From NCBI GenBank assembly GCA_022592435.1, contig JABYQS010000124.1:48785-112784 (forward strand): DNA of 64,000 bases, written 5' to 3'. A program made the position numbers and the translations under genes. Source of the DNA: Cerioporus squamosus (Eukaryota > Basidiomycota > Agaricomycetes > Polyporales > Polyporaceae). The notes below the pieces were generated by a model. The model was not told the origin of the DNA. It searched no databases and was given only the letters and a program-made list of their open reading frames with translations. This document shows, piece after piece, positions 32,912 to 45,683 of this stretch; the stretch's first letter is position 1, and each line of letters starts with the position of its first letter.

Positions 32912-34148
32912 TCACAGCCATCCTCGCGCGGCTAAGTCGTCCAACGAGTCTTTCGTCAACTCTTCCATTGACCGGTACTTGAGGCCGAGGATCCGGACGC
33001 TCTTGTCAGCGATGTATGTCGAAGGGAAGAATGTACCGTTCACGTCGTAGTCGGGATCACCAGCGGGGATCTTGTCCGTGAATTTGCGCGCGGTGTTCAC
33101 TGAATATGATACCATAAACGAGTAGGCGTGACGGGCCAACAGAAGCGAGACATAGACGCACCAAAGTCTTGCCAAACAGCACGACCGCCGCGGATGATGA
33201 ATCGCTCGCCACCAGCGTCTGGAGTGACGAGCGCAAGGGTGTGCGCCCGGGTCAAGTCCCGTACGTCGACCCACTCGAAGCTAGGCCGATTTGTCAACTA
33301 TCAGCACTCAAGGGACGAAAGAAACAACGGTACGTACCCCAACTTCGTCAACGCGTCACCCTTCGCCGCACCCTTCGCAACATTCCTGTACCACAGGCCC
33401 TGCGAGCCGCCCAAGCTCTCCAGCGACGGCACCTCGTGAATGACAGGGCCGAACACGAACGGCGCGCAGAACGTGACCAAGTCCCATCCGAGCCCGCCGT
33501 CCCGTGCCTTCTCGTGCTCGTACAGGTCCCACGCAGCACGCTCTGCAAGCACCTTGCTCGCGCGATAGACATGCATCCCGTCGGCCTCCTTGCCCTTCTC
33601 CTTGACGTGCTGCACGGACAGCATGTTCCAGTCCTTCTCGTCCAGGACGGCAGTCTTGTCTTGGGTTCCCGAGAGGGGTGGAGAGAACACCGCCGCGGTG
33701 GAGGACATGACGAAGACGCGCTTGATCGTCGCCTGGTGCTTGAGTGCGGAGTTCAGGAGGGACGTCGTGCCCCGGACGGCGGGGCCAATCACGTCCTCTG
33801 GGTCTGCCGCGCTGGCGGTCACCGGAGACGCGATGTGCATGACCGCATCGACCGCAGCGGCTGCCTCATCGAAAGCGCCATCCTACGAGCAAGCGATGCG
33901 TGAGTTAGTACGTGCATTTCGGGGCGCAGGACGCGCGACGACTCTACCTTGGTGATGTCGTCGACGATAGCAAACTCGAGCTTGTCTCCGAAGGCTTTGA
34001 AGTAGTTCCGGAGGTGAGTGGCCTTGCTTTCCGAGCGAACAGTTCCCCGGACGGAGAAGCCATTTGCGAGGAGGTCCTTCAGGACCCAAGCGGCGACATA
34101 CCCGTTCGCGCCTGTAACGAGGACCTTCCCAGACGTGATTGCAGGCAT
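32912..34148 (-). CDS. NAD(P)-dependent extended SDR reductase, paralog 3
   Basis: Exons on the minus strand: 33948-34148, 33338-33882, 33162-33280 and 32912-33099, giving 350 aa, the longest of the five. Cofactor motif VTGANGYVA, active-site Ser in VMSSTAAV, and YRASK as Tyr/Lys. MHIASPVTASAADPEDV links it to paralog 2. The loop before the Tyr is several residues longer (SPPLSGTQDK). The C-terminal region DVNGTFFPST differs from the others, which may mean a different substrate pocket. The intron positions and exon lengths 201, 119 and 188 nt are shared with the paralogs. Confidence 0.92.
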
Positions 34149-35374
34149 TGCGACGTTACTCGATTCGCAGAGGGCTTTGCAGAGAGGAAAGGGAGCGTCG
34201 CTACACTATGCATCGATATGAGGACGGCCTTGAGTACATATACGTTCGCATGTGATCGGCGTGTGTGAGAAGACTAACCTCTTGCTAAGCCACCTTCGGC
34301 GACCGGGGTCCGGAATTCACAGTGGATCAAGTGCCCGAAAAGGGCCTTCAAGAGACGCGATGGGATGGAGGCGTGCCGTTGATTTTGACCGTAGTTGAGC
34401 TTGAATAGGAGCGAAGGACGTGCCAATGAGATCCTATGCGGTGTCGACGTCAGTATGTAGACGTCTTTCGGACGAGGGATATGCTCACCCAAGCGTAAGT
34501 GTCGGCATCGTTGCTGGTGGAATACCGCTGCATATATGGAATTCGGCGTCCTGGCTACCTCCGGGACGAGCGTAGGTGCGGGCGACGCTTCCTGAATCCT
34601 GAGTCATGCCTAGAGGGCCGAGGCTTTCCCCATTGAGTTGCAAAGCACACCTCTGCCACACTAGTACTGAAGCGAAACTGACGGACCCGTCTTCTCCATA
34701 GACCTCACACACGAAATTGTGCATCCCACCCCATATTCTCCAAGCGTTCCCATATGAACACACCTGCACGCTTGAAAGCATCTCTCACCGAGAGCGTCGC
34801 GTGGTGGAGCATCGCGGTCAATCATGGCCAACAGGGACCACGCAGACAGTACGTCTTCACCCGACTGATTCAACAGCACTCCCGCCCAGTCTTGCGGCGA
34901 CCGCATCAACGCAGCCGCGGCAACGTCGACAGAGATTGCAAGCAGTTTCCACGGTGTCGAGATTAAGCAGCCTATCAGGAGAAACGCAAACCGAGTCCGG
35001 AGTGAGCGATACCGGTGCCTCCGACGCGGACATACCAAGGCGAGTCTGACAGGATCGTCGAGGTCTGCGAGCAGTCAGATGTCAGCCAAGCTGTCTGGCC
35101 AACACGAGGCGAGCATGGACGGGCAGAGCAAAGGAGGGCATATGCATATGGTAGGAGGACTGGTGGAGATAGAGTGGCGGTGCCGAGCTTGCCCGTGCGG
35201 CTCGCCGGCGGGGGCGGAGGACAGCGAGTCGTGCCAAGTCGCACCCAATTGCACCATGCCATCCCTCCGCCAGCTTAAAGTTCTCCCTCCGTCCTCCTCG
35301 CTCCTCGTCCCTCCCCCGAACCCTCTGCGACCACCCCGCTAAGCTCACCCAGCGCGTGGAGACCATCCGACACC
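34149..35374. other. Intergenic between divergent SDR paralog 3 and DUF1275 gene
   Basis: Holds both promoters. No gene with splice support or family motif is seen. Confidence 0.45.
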
Positions 35375-36956
35375 ATGGCGGCCGAGCACTTCGACAGGAA
35401 CAACCCCAACACCACTGGCCCGGACTACGCGGAGCAGAAAGCGGAGACCCTCCCCCAGCCCGCCTCGTCCAAGGAGTCCCATAGCACGATCGTGGACACG
35501 GCACGACTTTGGACCAGCCCAAGAACAGTTTTTTCGACTCGCCATTTGATGGGCGATGTCGATCCGGTGCAGTCGACGTTCCCTCTGGCGGCGTACTGCT
35601 TTATGACGGGCTTCATGTGAGTTCATAACTCTGATCTTGTTGAAAATGCGCCATTTCGTTCGGTTCTGTTTGGTTATGAGCCACTGGGCCTGTGCGACCA
35701 AAGATTTGACCATAACTCGTCCTGGTCTTGGTCCGCGACCCTGCCAGACTCAGACCAAGACGATTTGCAACATCGCCCTCTCTGAGCACTGTCCCTCCGA
35801 GTCTCGCTACATCTCCGGAATTACGTCTACTGCAAACTGCTGGCTTGCCATAGATGCAGGCCAAGGCCTGAGTCCGCAGTTCGCAGGTTTTGTGGCCTCA
35901 GAGTTTGTGACGTTGGCGCGGCACCTTTTTCCGACTCCTGCTTCAACTTAGATCTGCCGCAACATCGGACTCCTCCAAGCCCGGCCGATGTCGCGGCAGA
36001 TCCATGCCTGTCTGTCCACAGCCAACGGGTAGCCCTGTCATCTGGAGCTTTCACCGGACAAATCGCGCGAAGTGCCCGTAATTGCTTCGACTGGCCGAAG
36101 CGAACGCGAGGCGTTTCTTGTTGTCCTTCACGTCGTGAGTTCTTCCCCACTCACACTGGCACCCATCATCTAGCGACTCCGTCTCCTTCACCGCCATCTT
36201 CGTCTGGTGCGGTTTCCAAACCGGCAACTCCGTCCAGCTCGCCCTTGCCCTTGCGCGCCTCTTCTCCGGCCCCCCAGGCCAACGCGACACCTCTTTCCAC
36301 ATCGCCGACCAGCAGGCCCTCTGCTCCGTACTCACCTTCATCGCTGGCGCCTCCCTCGGGCGCATCGGCGACCGCATGGGCCCCAAGTCCCGCGCATGGC
36401 TCTTCCTGGGCACGCTCATCCAGGCGCTCTTCACCATGGCCGCCGCGCTTACAGCGTGGAAGAGCGGGCAGGGCAGCATTGCGGAGGTCCGCGGGGACCC
36501 GGCGTGGACGAATGCGCTCACGTTTGTGGCGATCGGATTCATGAGCGCGAGTCTGGGCCTGCAGGGGATCATGGGCAAGCGGGTGAACACGCAGTTCGCG
36601 ACGACCAGTGAGTGTCTACTTCCCACTTCCCCCACACGGCTCCCCATCCTCTCTTGACCCATCCACTCACCTGCGACGCTGACGCAACTTCCTCCAGTCG
36701 TGCTCACGACCGTCTGGTGCGAGCTCATGGCGGATCCGAAGCTGCTCAACTTCCGCCAGCGCGTCATCTCGCGCGACCACAAGCTCATCGCGATCGTCGC
36801 GCTCTTCCTCGGGGCTTCGTCGGCCGTGCGATCATTGACGCCGTCGGCGCGGCGAGCACGCTCGGCGTCGGGACTGGCATGCGCTTCGTCATCGCCGTTT
36901 GGTGGCTCTTCGTCCCAGGGAAGCCGGGCAAGAGCGGCAAGCCCGTCTCAGGATGA
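35375..36956 (+). CDS. DUF1275 (YoaK-type) membrane protein, frame broken near the 3' end
   Basis: Exons 35375-35616, 36174-36607 and 36698-36956. Joining exons 1 and 2 gives MTGFIDSVSFTAIFVWCGF then FQTGNSVQLALA, the start of the DUF1275 family, with several membrane helices following (FLGTLIQALFTMAAALTAW, ALTFVAIGFMSASLG). The family is thought to be membrane transport-like; its substrate is unknown. Intron 1 is 557 nt because a dispersed repeat (35625-36121) sits in it. In exon 3 the conserved ending FVGRAIIDAVGAASTLGVG is out of frame by one base after the G4 run at 36811-36814. As written the protein would end in an unrelated tail. Either a recent null mutation or a homopolymer error in the assembly explains this. 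Confidence 0.8.
35625..36121. repeat. Dispersed repeat, copy B, inside a DUF1275 intron
   Basis: About 500 bp, similar to 31255-31862. Contains an 18-bp inverted repeat with one mismatch: 35951-35968 against 35985-36002, around 16 nt. Its insertion left the donor GTGAGT (35617) and acceptor CTAG (36173) of the host intron intact. Confidence 0.85.
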
Positions 36957-38427
36957 GGTGTTGCCATGTCACGGTCGTCGTGCTCGTCTGCTATGTTGGG
37001 AAGAGCTGGATTGGGTGTAGTGCTATACCAGGGTGTGTTCAGTGTTTGCACACGTTCCTTATCGGCTTTGAATTGAGTGTGGACGCGACCCGTAGGGCTC
37101 ATCGAGCCCCTCGTTCTTGTCGTTGTGTAGTGGCCAGTATCGTTATTCACGGAATAGTTGTCTCCTCTCCCATAGAAGTCTCGTGTCCACCTGCATACAT
37201 AGATTTTGCTTTTAGCTCGCCCGGTACTGTCCTTACCGCTTCACCAGTAGTCTAACGTCGAATGCTTGGTGCACCGTGCTGGCGAACTCAATTCCCATCA
37301 AGGCAGATGTTCATGTGTGCATCAGGACTGCACACATGCTAGAGGTATCCACGCTCGAGCGAAGCGTATGTGGAAGTAGTGGGCAACGAAACGCGCTGGC
37401 ATTAATACGTGTACGATACAGGAGAAGAGAAGACAAACACCGCGATTAGCTGCACGAACCTCCGGCAGCAATCCCAATCCCAGCTCACAACGAAGGAAGG
37501 AAGGAAGTGGAGAGAGAAATGTCCCGCCCCTGGTAAGGAAAAGCACGCCCCAGCCGTCTCCGACCCATGGCATGCGCTCCAGCTAGGGGCGGGCGAGTAT
37601 ATGTGGATCTGGGACTTGCGGTAGACTCCTGCGAGAATGGTTACGGCGAGCGTAGGTCGGTCGCAGGGGGACAATAGTGCGAGTCCGGAATGAGTAGAGA
37701 AAAGCTGCGAGCGCGGGCGCGAGGAGAATTTATACTGCCCACGTGGCGGAGACGCTGGCGGGCGTGCTGACGCGCGGGCATGTCGCCAGATGCCCCACCC
37801 ACTCATGCCGCCTTGTCTCTCCCCACCATCTCCCTCGAATCTATCATCCGATTTGCTTTCGATTCCGTGCAGAAGACGGACATGTCGATCCTGAGGCCTG
37901 AGGAACAGTATGCTCGATATCAGACACACGGGACTGGTCGTATACTCCGGTAAAACTCTTCAAGGTCCTCTCCAGTGATCGATCGACCAGGTGAGTTGTG
38001 AGACACATAAGTATCCAAGTTCTGCTCTATCCTGCACACCAAAGAGCCCGCTGGAACGCCGCAAGGCACAGGAAGGTTGGGTGGACGTGTGTGCCAGATC
38101 GATGCTCTTCGCGAGCGGTGCATATGTTCTATCAGGATCCGTACGATGCTCGCCGCCGGTTCTGACTATATTCATGCGAACATATTTTACTTCCATCATG
38201 TATACGCATCATGAGCATGGTGCATGCACCAGGAAATCTATGGAGCTTTGCTCGTGCGTCGTCAGAACGTTTGTCAAGTCTGCACAAACAACTTCAGTGA
38301 ACTCCGCCAGCCTCTTTACGGTTATGCCCACTACGACAAGTACGTTCGCAGCTACTCATGATCAATACTCATTACTCGCCTCGTCATGGCGAGAGTGCCT
38401 TGCTACCTCCGATCCTATCTATGCATG
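36957..38427. other. Intergenic, no gene seen
   Basis: Several long-looking minus-strand frames (for example 37402-37929) have no family resemblance and no splice-linked continuation. The region separates the convergent DUF1275 and DUF6535 genes. Confidence 0.45.
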
Positions 38428-41400
38428 TTACATTGTCAATCTGCGCTCCAACGGGACACCGTTAGGAGGCATCAGCTCAATCCGTGTCGCCAATTTCTCC
38501 GCCAAAGTCCCTGTTGTCCCCTCAGCAGCACTCAAAGCTCGCGCTTGAGAGCCCACGCCATGGTGCATGAGCCGATTCCTGATGGCCATCGACTCCCAAT
38601 CCGTGCTGTCCCAGATATCCGACATCATCTCCAACGCGACCTCCGCAATCGACGCCGGCACGTAGCGCATTTGCTCCTTCACTCGGCCAGTGACCTCGGG
38701 CAAGGCGCATTCGCTGCAGTGCGTTTTGGCATTTGCTTCCTTCTGCAGCTGTGTGTTCCTGATGGTCATGACCCAGACGAATCCTACTGCGAGCTCCTCC
38801 GGGCTCGCTCGGTCGCAACGGAAGTGGCGCACGATGTCGCCACGAGCCAGTGCAGGCACGTTCTGCACGTAAAGAGCGGCCATACTACTGAGTGCTCTCC
38901 ACGCATGTCTGCGCACTTGCACGGGGAGCGCCGCTGGGCCTGGCCGGACCAGTACACGGAGGTATTGCACCATTGCCTCTTCGACGTCCTCCTGCGGCAG
39001 CTCTCGGGGATACTCGAAGTAGGCGAGGCATCCAGCGATGCACACAAGCTCGATCAGGAGCTCATACATCTCTGGATATGCGTGAGAGCCGTCCTTTATC
39101 TCCTCTGTGAACTTGCGGAGGAAGGGGACGAAGGTATTCGCGAGCGCGGCGGCCATCTCGTGCGCGGGATGCCGCTGATCGTAGCGCGTGCCGACGTTCA
39201 CCGCTCTGAGCTGGTTCGGTCTTCTGGCATGGAGAGGGCGGAGAGGGCGGTCGCCGGCGTAGAGCGTGGTGTATATGTTGTGCACCGCAGGAACGAGGAT
39301 GTCGACGTGCACGCAGAGACGTTTCGAGCTGAGCGCCACATCCAGGAGTCCCCGAGTCCGCACGGCCTCGCTAACCATCCGGACCGCACTCTCATCCCAC
39401 CCGCCGATCTCCCGAAGGTCCGAGTTCGGCCGAAGTCCTTGCATGAAGACGTGCCTCATGATGCTGCAGAACGCCTCCAGAGTGAAAGGCTGCAGAGGGC
39501 GCCACCTCGGCTCGTCGTGCCTGGCAGAGAGCGCCTTGACGGCGGAGACGACGTCCGCCCCTATAGCCACGACAGACTCGAGGTCGTAGGTGTATATGAG
39601 ATCGTCTGTGTTATGGCCCTTGTAGTCCAGTTGCCACCGGGGGTTGTCCAGGTACAGCACCACAATCCGACACGCCGCTCTGTAGATCCACACTCTGGTG
39701 GCCTTATCCAGGGCGCCAGGCTCGTCTGAACCGCTGGCGTGGGGCAGGGGGTCAGGAGCCTTCTGCGCGATGAGATGCCGGAGGATACTGAAGACCATGG
39801 CAGTGAGTGGTGCTCGCGCGTCCTCGAACGCGTTCTGGTCGAAGAAGGAGAGGTATACGGCGATTCGGGTGAGCGATACGAGGATACGACTGATCCTGAA
39901 TATGGGCACTTCACCAGACTGAAGGCCTTTGTACAGCTCCGCGAGGAAGGTGCCATAGCGCAACTGCAGAGCTTTACATAGGTCTCCGTGGTCCTCCCAT
40001 GCGCTGGGGCCTACGTCCCATAGCATACGCTCCAGCGCGACGACCACAGTGCTCAAAATTTCAGGGTCCTGGTTGTGCGAGAGGAGGGTCCATGAGGGAG
40101 AAGGAGAGGTTGTTCATGCTCTTTAGGCGGGGAATCAGAGGCTGCAGATTGACTTCCGTTGGCTTGCGGCCGGAGGGACCACGACAGGGCACACATTCCC
40201 CAGCATATCTGACGCAGCAGTACGCCGTTCATGGGGGTGCGGTGCATGATGTTGAGCAGGACGGTCATCCAGTAGCGTGTGTCGTTAGTCTGGGGAGAAC
40301 CTGAAGGGGAGAGCGCGAAGCCATTCCGCTGCCGCCGCGAGACGTCGACGAGGGCGAGGTATATCACCGTGTTCACCGCCGGCGTGAGCTCCGAGTGTGG
40401 CTGATCTTCCTGTTTGAATGTCATCATCCGCTGCAGGAACTGCTCGATGACCTTGTTCCCGCCTATCCTGGCCCAGATCATCGCTTGATCGCCCTCGGTC
40501 AGCTGTACGGAGAGCCGGAGAGCGAAGGCCGCGAGGGGGAGAGACAGGGAACCAAGCTGGCCAAGGAGATGGCCGACTAGTTGTAGCGAGTCACTCGACA
40601 GGAACAGGGTAGTGTTCGGAACCCGCTGGACAGGGAGGAAGGGTGTCCTGTCCAGGACGGTTCCTTCGGGGACCGTTGCTTCTGTGAACTCGGGCCCGTC
40701 AACCTCAGCCTCAGAAGCCAGCATCGAGAGCGTGCGCACGGCAGACGTCACGCCTCGTCTGTGTCTGTCATTAAGCTTCGCCCAGGGCTGGTCGAACCAG
40801 GTCTTGAGGAGGCGCTCTAGGAACGTTGCTGCGCCTTCCTGGATCATCAGTCGTCGGTGACGAACGATCTGAGGGAAACGCATGAGGGCGTGGCCAAGTT
40901 CCCCCGGATACTCCAGACGACCCGAGTTGTGCACGAGCCAGAGGAAGACCCTTGCGTCCATGAGGCTCGCGTTCTGTGAGATAAACCGCTCGTCCTGGTG
41001 TCGGAGGGACGATATCCGCAGAGTGCCATACTTCGGCTTCTCGGACTCAACGTGAGCCTTCGTCTGATGCAGGTCTGCCACTGCAACACTGAGCGTTCGG
41101 CGTCCGAGTGCTCGAGGCGTGCGGAGGAGTCGTAAGACATGTCGGGAGAGTGTCCGCATAGACTCCCAGGCAATCCTGACGTTGAGCGAGATCTTCGCAT
41201 ACACGATATGTCCGAGATCGTGCCCGACAGAGATGAAGACCGTGGCGGATGTCTTGAACGGACATTCGGGGTAGATGTACGAGAGCAAGTTGGTAGCGGC
41301 GTAGACAAGGAAGGCACTGATCACCAGCACCGCCGATACGATAGCGACGCTGCCATTGATTTCCCAGACGAAGTCGACGAGACCAGCAAAGAATAAGAGA

Positions 41401-43075
41401 AGTGCAATGTGAAGGAGGAGGGGGAGAAACGACAGGAGGGCAGGGAGATTCCATTTGTGAAGACCGTCCATGCGGTACTGACGATGCCGACCTTGCATCG
41501 CTGGGACTGGGGACAACCCGGCGAGTAGATAATTGACCCACTGCTTCGCGAGAATGGCCAAGAGGGCGGTAGCCAAGCTGAGTATGAGACTGGAGAACCA
41601 GTACACGTTCACCCGGACGGCCGAGCTTGTCAGCCGGAAGGGGGGAACGGGTGTCTGCACATTCTCTGACGCATTGTCATTCTTCTGCAGCTGCAGCAGG
41701 ACCGCTCGCATCATTTCGACCTGCGGATCAGGCTGCAGATTCTTGTACGATTCGATGACAAGGGTGGTCAGAACTGCTGAGAATAGGGCAGCCTGTGCAG
41801 TGGTGTGAGTAGCCTAGAGAGGGAGGCGTGCAAGACGTCACCCACGAAGATCAGGATGGAGTCCAGATCAGAGTTCCATGCCTGTACCGTCTCCTTGTCC
41901 TCTGTCAGGGCATGCTCGAGGTATAGGGGCCAAATGTCCAGATCAGCTTGGGAAGAGTTGACGTCGTGTCGTTTTTGCCCGTCAACGGCCGCCTGTGAAG
42001 GAAATTGTTGAGGATACGACACGATATAAGGAGAAAAGCGTTCCCGTGTACCTTGGGCGCTACCTTCGGTGGGTTGGAATCAGGAAGACTGACTGACTGC
42101 CCCAATGTCAGTTAACGCAGACATGACGTATAAGAGGTCGGTACCTGCTTCGCAATGCCAGCATCCGGTTGAACCACCCTTGCCGGAGCAACCGGCTTCG
42201 CCCTCTGGCGAGGGGACGGTTGCGCGAACGATACCGCAGGTCTGGCAGGACCGCGGTTTCCGTACTTCGAGGCACTGTAGTCCCAGCTGCTAGACGTGGC
42301 TCCTGAGCGACCTGAGGCTGGGTTGCAGGGTCAACAGCCCTCAATCTCGGTCTCCGGCGTTCGGCCGCAGGCGCTTTCCGCAGCTGAGCGGCTTTGCTAC
42401 CTGGTTCCTCAGGACCGAACAGACCTAGAACCATACCGGCGGGCAGATCGTCTCCGACGCTCCAAGCCCCGGGACCACGGCGGGTGTCTTGAAGAGATAT
42501 GGTACCTTGTGATGGCTGGTCTGCTGGCAGCTTCTCGATATCAGCTGCATACCAGACTGTATTGTGAACGTACCATTGGGTGGGTCGGATTTCTCTGGCC
42601 AGGAGGATTGAAAATCAACTGGTACTTGCGGGAAGATCAATGGTGTCGGCTTCGAATCCAGCTAAGGACGTGTGCAGCGCTTCAAGCACGGGCTGTGGGC
42701 GCGAGATGAGATCTGCACGAGACTCGCCGAGTGGTTCCCTTTCGTCGGGTTCTCTTGCGGGCCCAGCCTCATATGGAGGAGCGGGCGTATCTGCGCGAGC
42801 ATGGGATGGTCGGGCCTCTGGCAATTCAGCCGCAGTGGGCGTAGGAGTCGCTTGTGCAGAGCGATCTTCAGATACCAGCTCGGCCGTCGTTTCGCCCCGG
42901 AGTCCGGGTTCCTGGGAATCGTTGTCGATCGCAGGTCCTGAAGTCGTAGAGTCGGCCTTGGAAATATTCCGAAGATTAACATCAGACAAAAGAGATGGAC
43001 TTTTCAACGCTCACCATATCTTAGAGAGACTTGATGGTCTGACAGCAACCACGGAGCCTCCCTGTCGAGCTTCAT
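38428..43075 (-). CDS. DUF6535 family membrane protein, copy 1 (5' exons partly resolved)
   Basis: Supported exons on the minus strand: about 42270-42145 (5' limit open), 42052-42096, 41846-41992, 40224-41792 and 38428-40068. The domain begins DSILIF, AALFSAVLTTLVIES, then SSAVRVNVYWFSSLILSL, and has three or four membrane helices (LLAILAKQWVNYLLAG, PLLLHIALLLFFAGLVDF, VSAVLVISAFLVYAA). The rest is a long soluble helical region of about 900 residues. The last intron (40069-40223, 155 nt) uses a weak GTACTG donor; it is needed because the two large frames are offset. The N-terminal part is Pro/Ser-rich and disordered; an ATG at 43075 (MKLDREAPW) is a candidate start but its splicing is unresolved. 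DUF6535 proteins are frequent in agaricomycetes and of unknown function. Copy 2 lies at 60151-62710. Confidence 0.75.
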
Positions 43076-43650
43076 GTCGAACTCGGAGCGCTGGGCTACT
43101 AGGGACCTTTCCCATGACCGTCACGGTCTGCCCCGGAGTTATTTATCGAGGTGACAAGTATTTGGAATCTGCGGAGACCCATATATCTTAGGAGGTCTTT
43201 GTAGCGAGACTATTGGCGTGACGAAGTGGCCGTCGAGGTCGATGGTGATAACCCAGGGACAAGGAGCAGGAGCAGGCGAGAGCCTCAACTTATCCGACGT
43301 TAAATAAGCGCCGACATACTCAGGCTACGTCCGCAGGGCGCCTAGTCATCCTCTCTTAGCTTCCTTTCGACGTACACTAGGTTCTACGTCCCTTAGCATA
43401 CCAACGTTGGCCCACGCGAAGATTGCTCCGCAAATGCCTTTGAATGACCGCGCGTTCCCCCGAAACCACTTAGAAGGGGGAAGGCTGTCAGTCGGAATAT
43501 AGGTGAGTCACGCTGTTCCATGGCATCTGCAGTGGTACCCTCGCGGACGGTCTAGATTCAAAGCACGCTGGGTTTGCATGCAATGTGCCAGGAAGCAGCA
43601 TGATTATTGTACATATGATTATCTAGAGGACGGGGACAACATGCCACGAT
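43076..43650. other. Intergenic, no gene seen
   Basis: Nothing supported beyond possible promoter of the DUF6535 gene and 3' flank of SDR paralog 4. Confidence 0.4.
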
Positions 43651-44850
43651 TCACAGCCAGCCCTTAGCGTGGAAAGCATGCAGCGTGTCGCGAGTCGTCT
43701 CGTCCAGCGTGTGGTGCTTGACCCCGAGGATCCTCTCTTCCTTTTCTGTTCTATAGCGAATGGCATGGATAGCCTTAGACGGCTCGTACGAGGTGTTGCC
43801 TGGAGGTATGGTGTTACCCTCTACCTGCCGCGCTGCAAGAACTGGGACGGTGGCAGGGTCAGCGCGGGAGCATAGGTGCGTGCGTGCAAAGCTCGTACTC
43901 AAGTCTTGCCACTTAAACGGCCCCGACGACACAATGATCCTCTCCCCGCCTGCGTTAAGCTGTAGTAGCGCAACCACATGAGCCTCCGCAACGTCACGGA
44001 CGTCGACCCATGATGTCCTGCAAGCCGCGTGTCACGGTTAACTTCACAAACGATGGTCAGCCACTTCCCACTCACCCTGTGTTCACAAGCATCTCCTCAT
44101 TCATCTTGCCTCTCAGCACCACCGCATAATATATGCTCAAGGACTCGTTCAAGTTCTCCACTTTGTCCACCGGGTGTATCCACGGCCCGATAACGAACGA
44201 TGGGTTGAGGATGACCATGTCCCAGCGAAGACTCGCCTTGTGCGCGTCGTACCACTCCCAGGCTGCCCGTTCTGCGAGTGTCTTGCTCGCGCGATACTTC
44301 TCGATCTGAGAAGCCTCTCGACCCTTCTCGTGTACTTCACGTACGGCTGCGTCGTTCCAATCGTTCTCGTTCACGATACGGGGCTCCGCACTGGGCGAAG
44401 CGATCGCGGTGCCCGATGAGGTGAGTATGACGCGCTTGACGTTAGTGCCGAACTGATGAGCAGATGCCAGGATGCCGGTTGTTCCTTTGACGGCGGGAAC
44501 GATGAGCTCGTCCGGCTCGACAGCGTTCATCGAGAACGGAGAGGCGGTGTGTACTATCGCGTCAACATCTTTGACGGCCTCATCAAACGCGCCTTCCTGC
44601 GCAGTCACATTCTGAGCTCGGAAGAGGACCAATACAGGACCGTGCACACCTTCGCCATGTCCGCTACGATCACGTACTCAAGCCGACCTCCGCAATCCTT
44701 GAAAATCTCCTGCAGCTGTGCCCCTTTCGCGTCCGACCGGACCGTCCCTTTGACAGCGAAGCCTCTGTCCAAGAACGCCTTCACGACCCAGATGGCGATG
44801 TAGCCGTTCGCGCCTGTCACGAGGATCTTCCCAGAGTTGAGCGCAGGCAT
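43651..44850 (-). CDS. NAD(P)-dependent extended SDR reductase, paralog 4
   Basis: Exons on the minus strand: 44650-44850, 44076-44596, 43899-44017 and 43651-43832, giving 340 aa. The Met before PALNSGKIL is chosen over an upstream in-frame ATG, because all paralogs start MPA at this point. Cofactor motif VTGANGYIA, active-site Ser in LTSSGTAI, and YRASK. Motifs HTASPF and AVEPDEL place it with paralogs 1 and 5. Its last exon is 182 nt instead of 188, and the segment just after the third intron (TRQVEGNTIPPG) is diverged from the RYSEKIPAG-type sequence of the others. That part may be relaxed. Confidence 0.9.
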
Positions 44851-45683
44851 AGCACAGTGGTTTCTTCCGATAGTATGCGGTTGCGGGTATTGTGGTGTGT
44901 ATATGTGCTCCCCCTTCAACGCATCCGTCGCTCATATACATATTACCTCCACGACTCAGATCTCAGATATTGTCTTGATAATACCGCGAGCGTGCCCGCA
45001 ATCGATCGCGGTTGACAAGTAGCAGCTGACGCAGCGTGCCGCCGCTCAGCTCGGCTCGCCCACATCATCGGCGAAGAGTGTATCGTGGGCGCGTCTCGAC
45101 ATGCACAGCTATCACCATCTGCAAGTACATAGGCTCAAGCTTGGGTGACGGAGGGTGAGTAAAACCGTGGAGAATTGGACTGTGCGTGGCATATCTCAGC
45201 GACGCCACTGTGCCACCGAGGAGCACTTTTGTCAAGCCTGGTCTCGACTCGAAGAGCGGGGCGGGTTTTGTGCGAATAGCCCGGTGCGCAGTCATACACG
45301 ATGCATACTATCAACTCGATGCCAGGTCAGGCATCGGGTTATCTCACGACCAGTACTATTCCAGATGTTCATAGAGACACTGGACATACTCTGAGCTTGC
45401 CCACGCTATCCCTCACGCGTAACCATCACCGTCATTGTTGCCCTGATGAACCGTGTTCGCTGACTGAATGGCCCCGGGGCTATCCACATCAGGCTCCGAA
45501 ATGCTGGTGGACGGACCATGTCATTGTTTGTCGTGCACCGTACACAACTGTGTCTCCATCATCTAGCCTGGCCGGAACATATATATACTCACAACCATAG
45601 TACGTTGATAGTACGGGTTACAATGGAGCTATCATATACGCCGCGCAGAATCGTGCCGGGGCCAGTTATACATGTTCGTGAAC
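44851..45683. other. Intergenic, no gene seen
   Basis: Short unsupported ORFs only. Confidence 0.45.

Noticed and set aside
37402..37929. 175-aa minus-strand ORF in the gap after DUF1275
   Set aside because: No start context, family motif or splice continuation; several equally long random frames overlap it.
38386..39729. 447-aa plus-strand ORF
   Set aside because: Antisense shadow of the DUF6535 C-terminal exon in GC-rich DNA.
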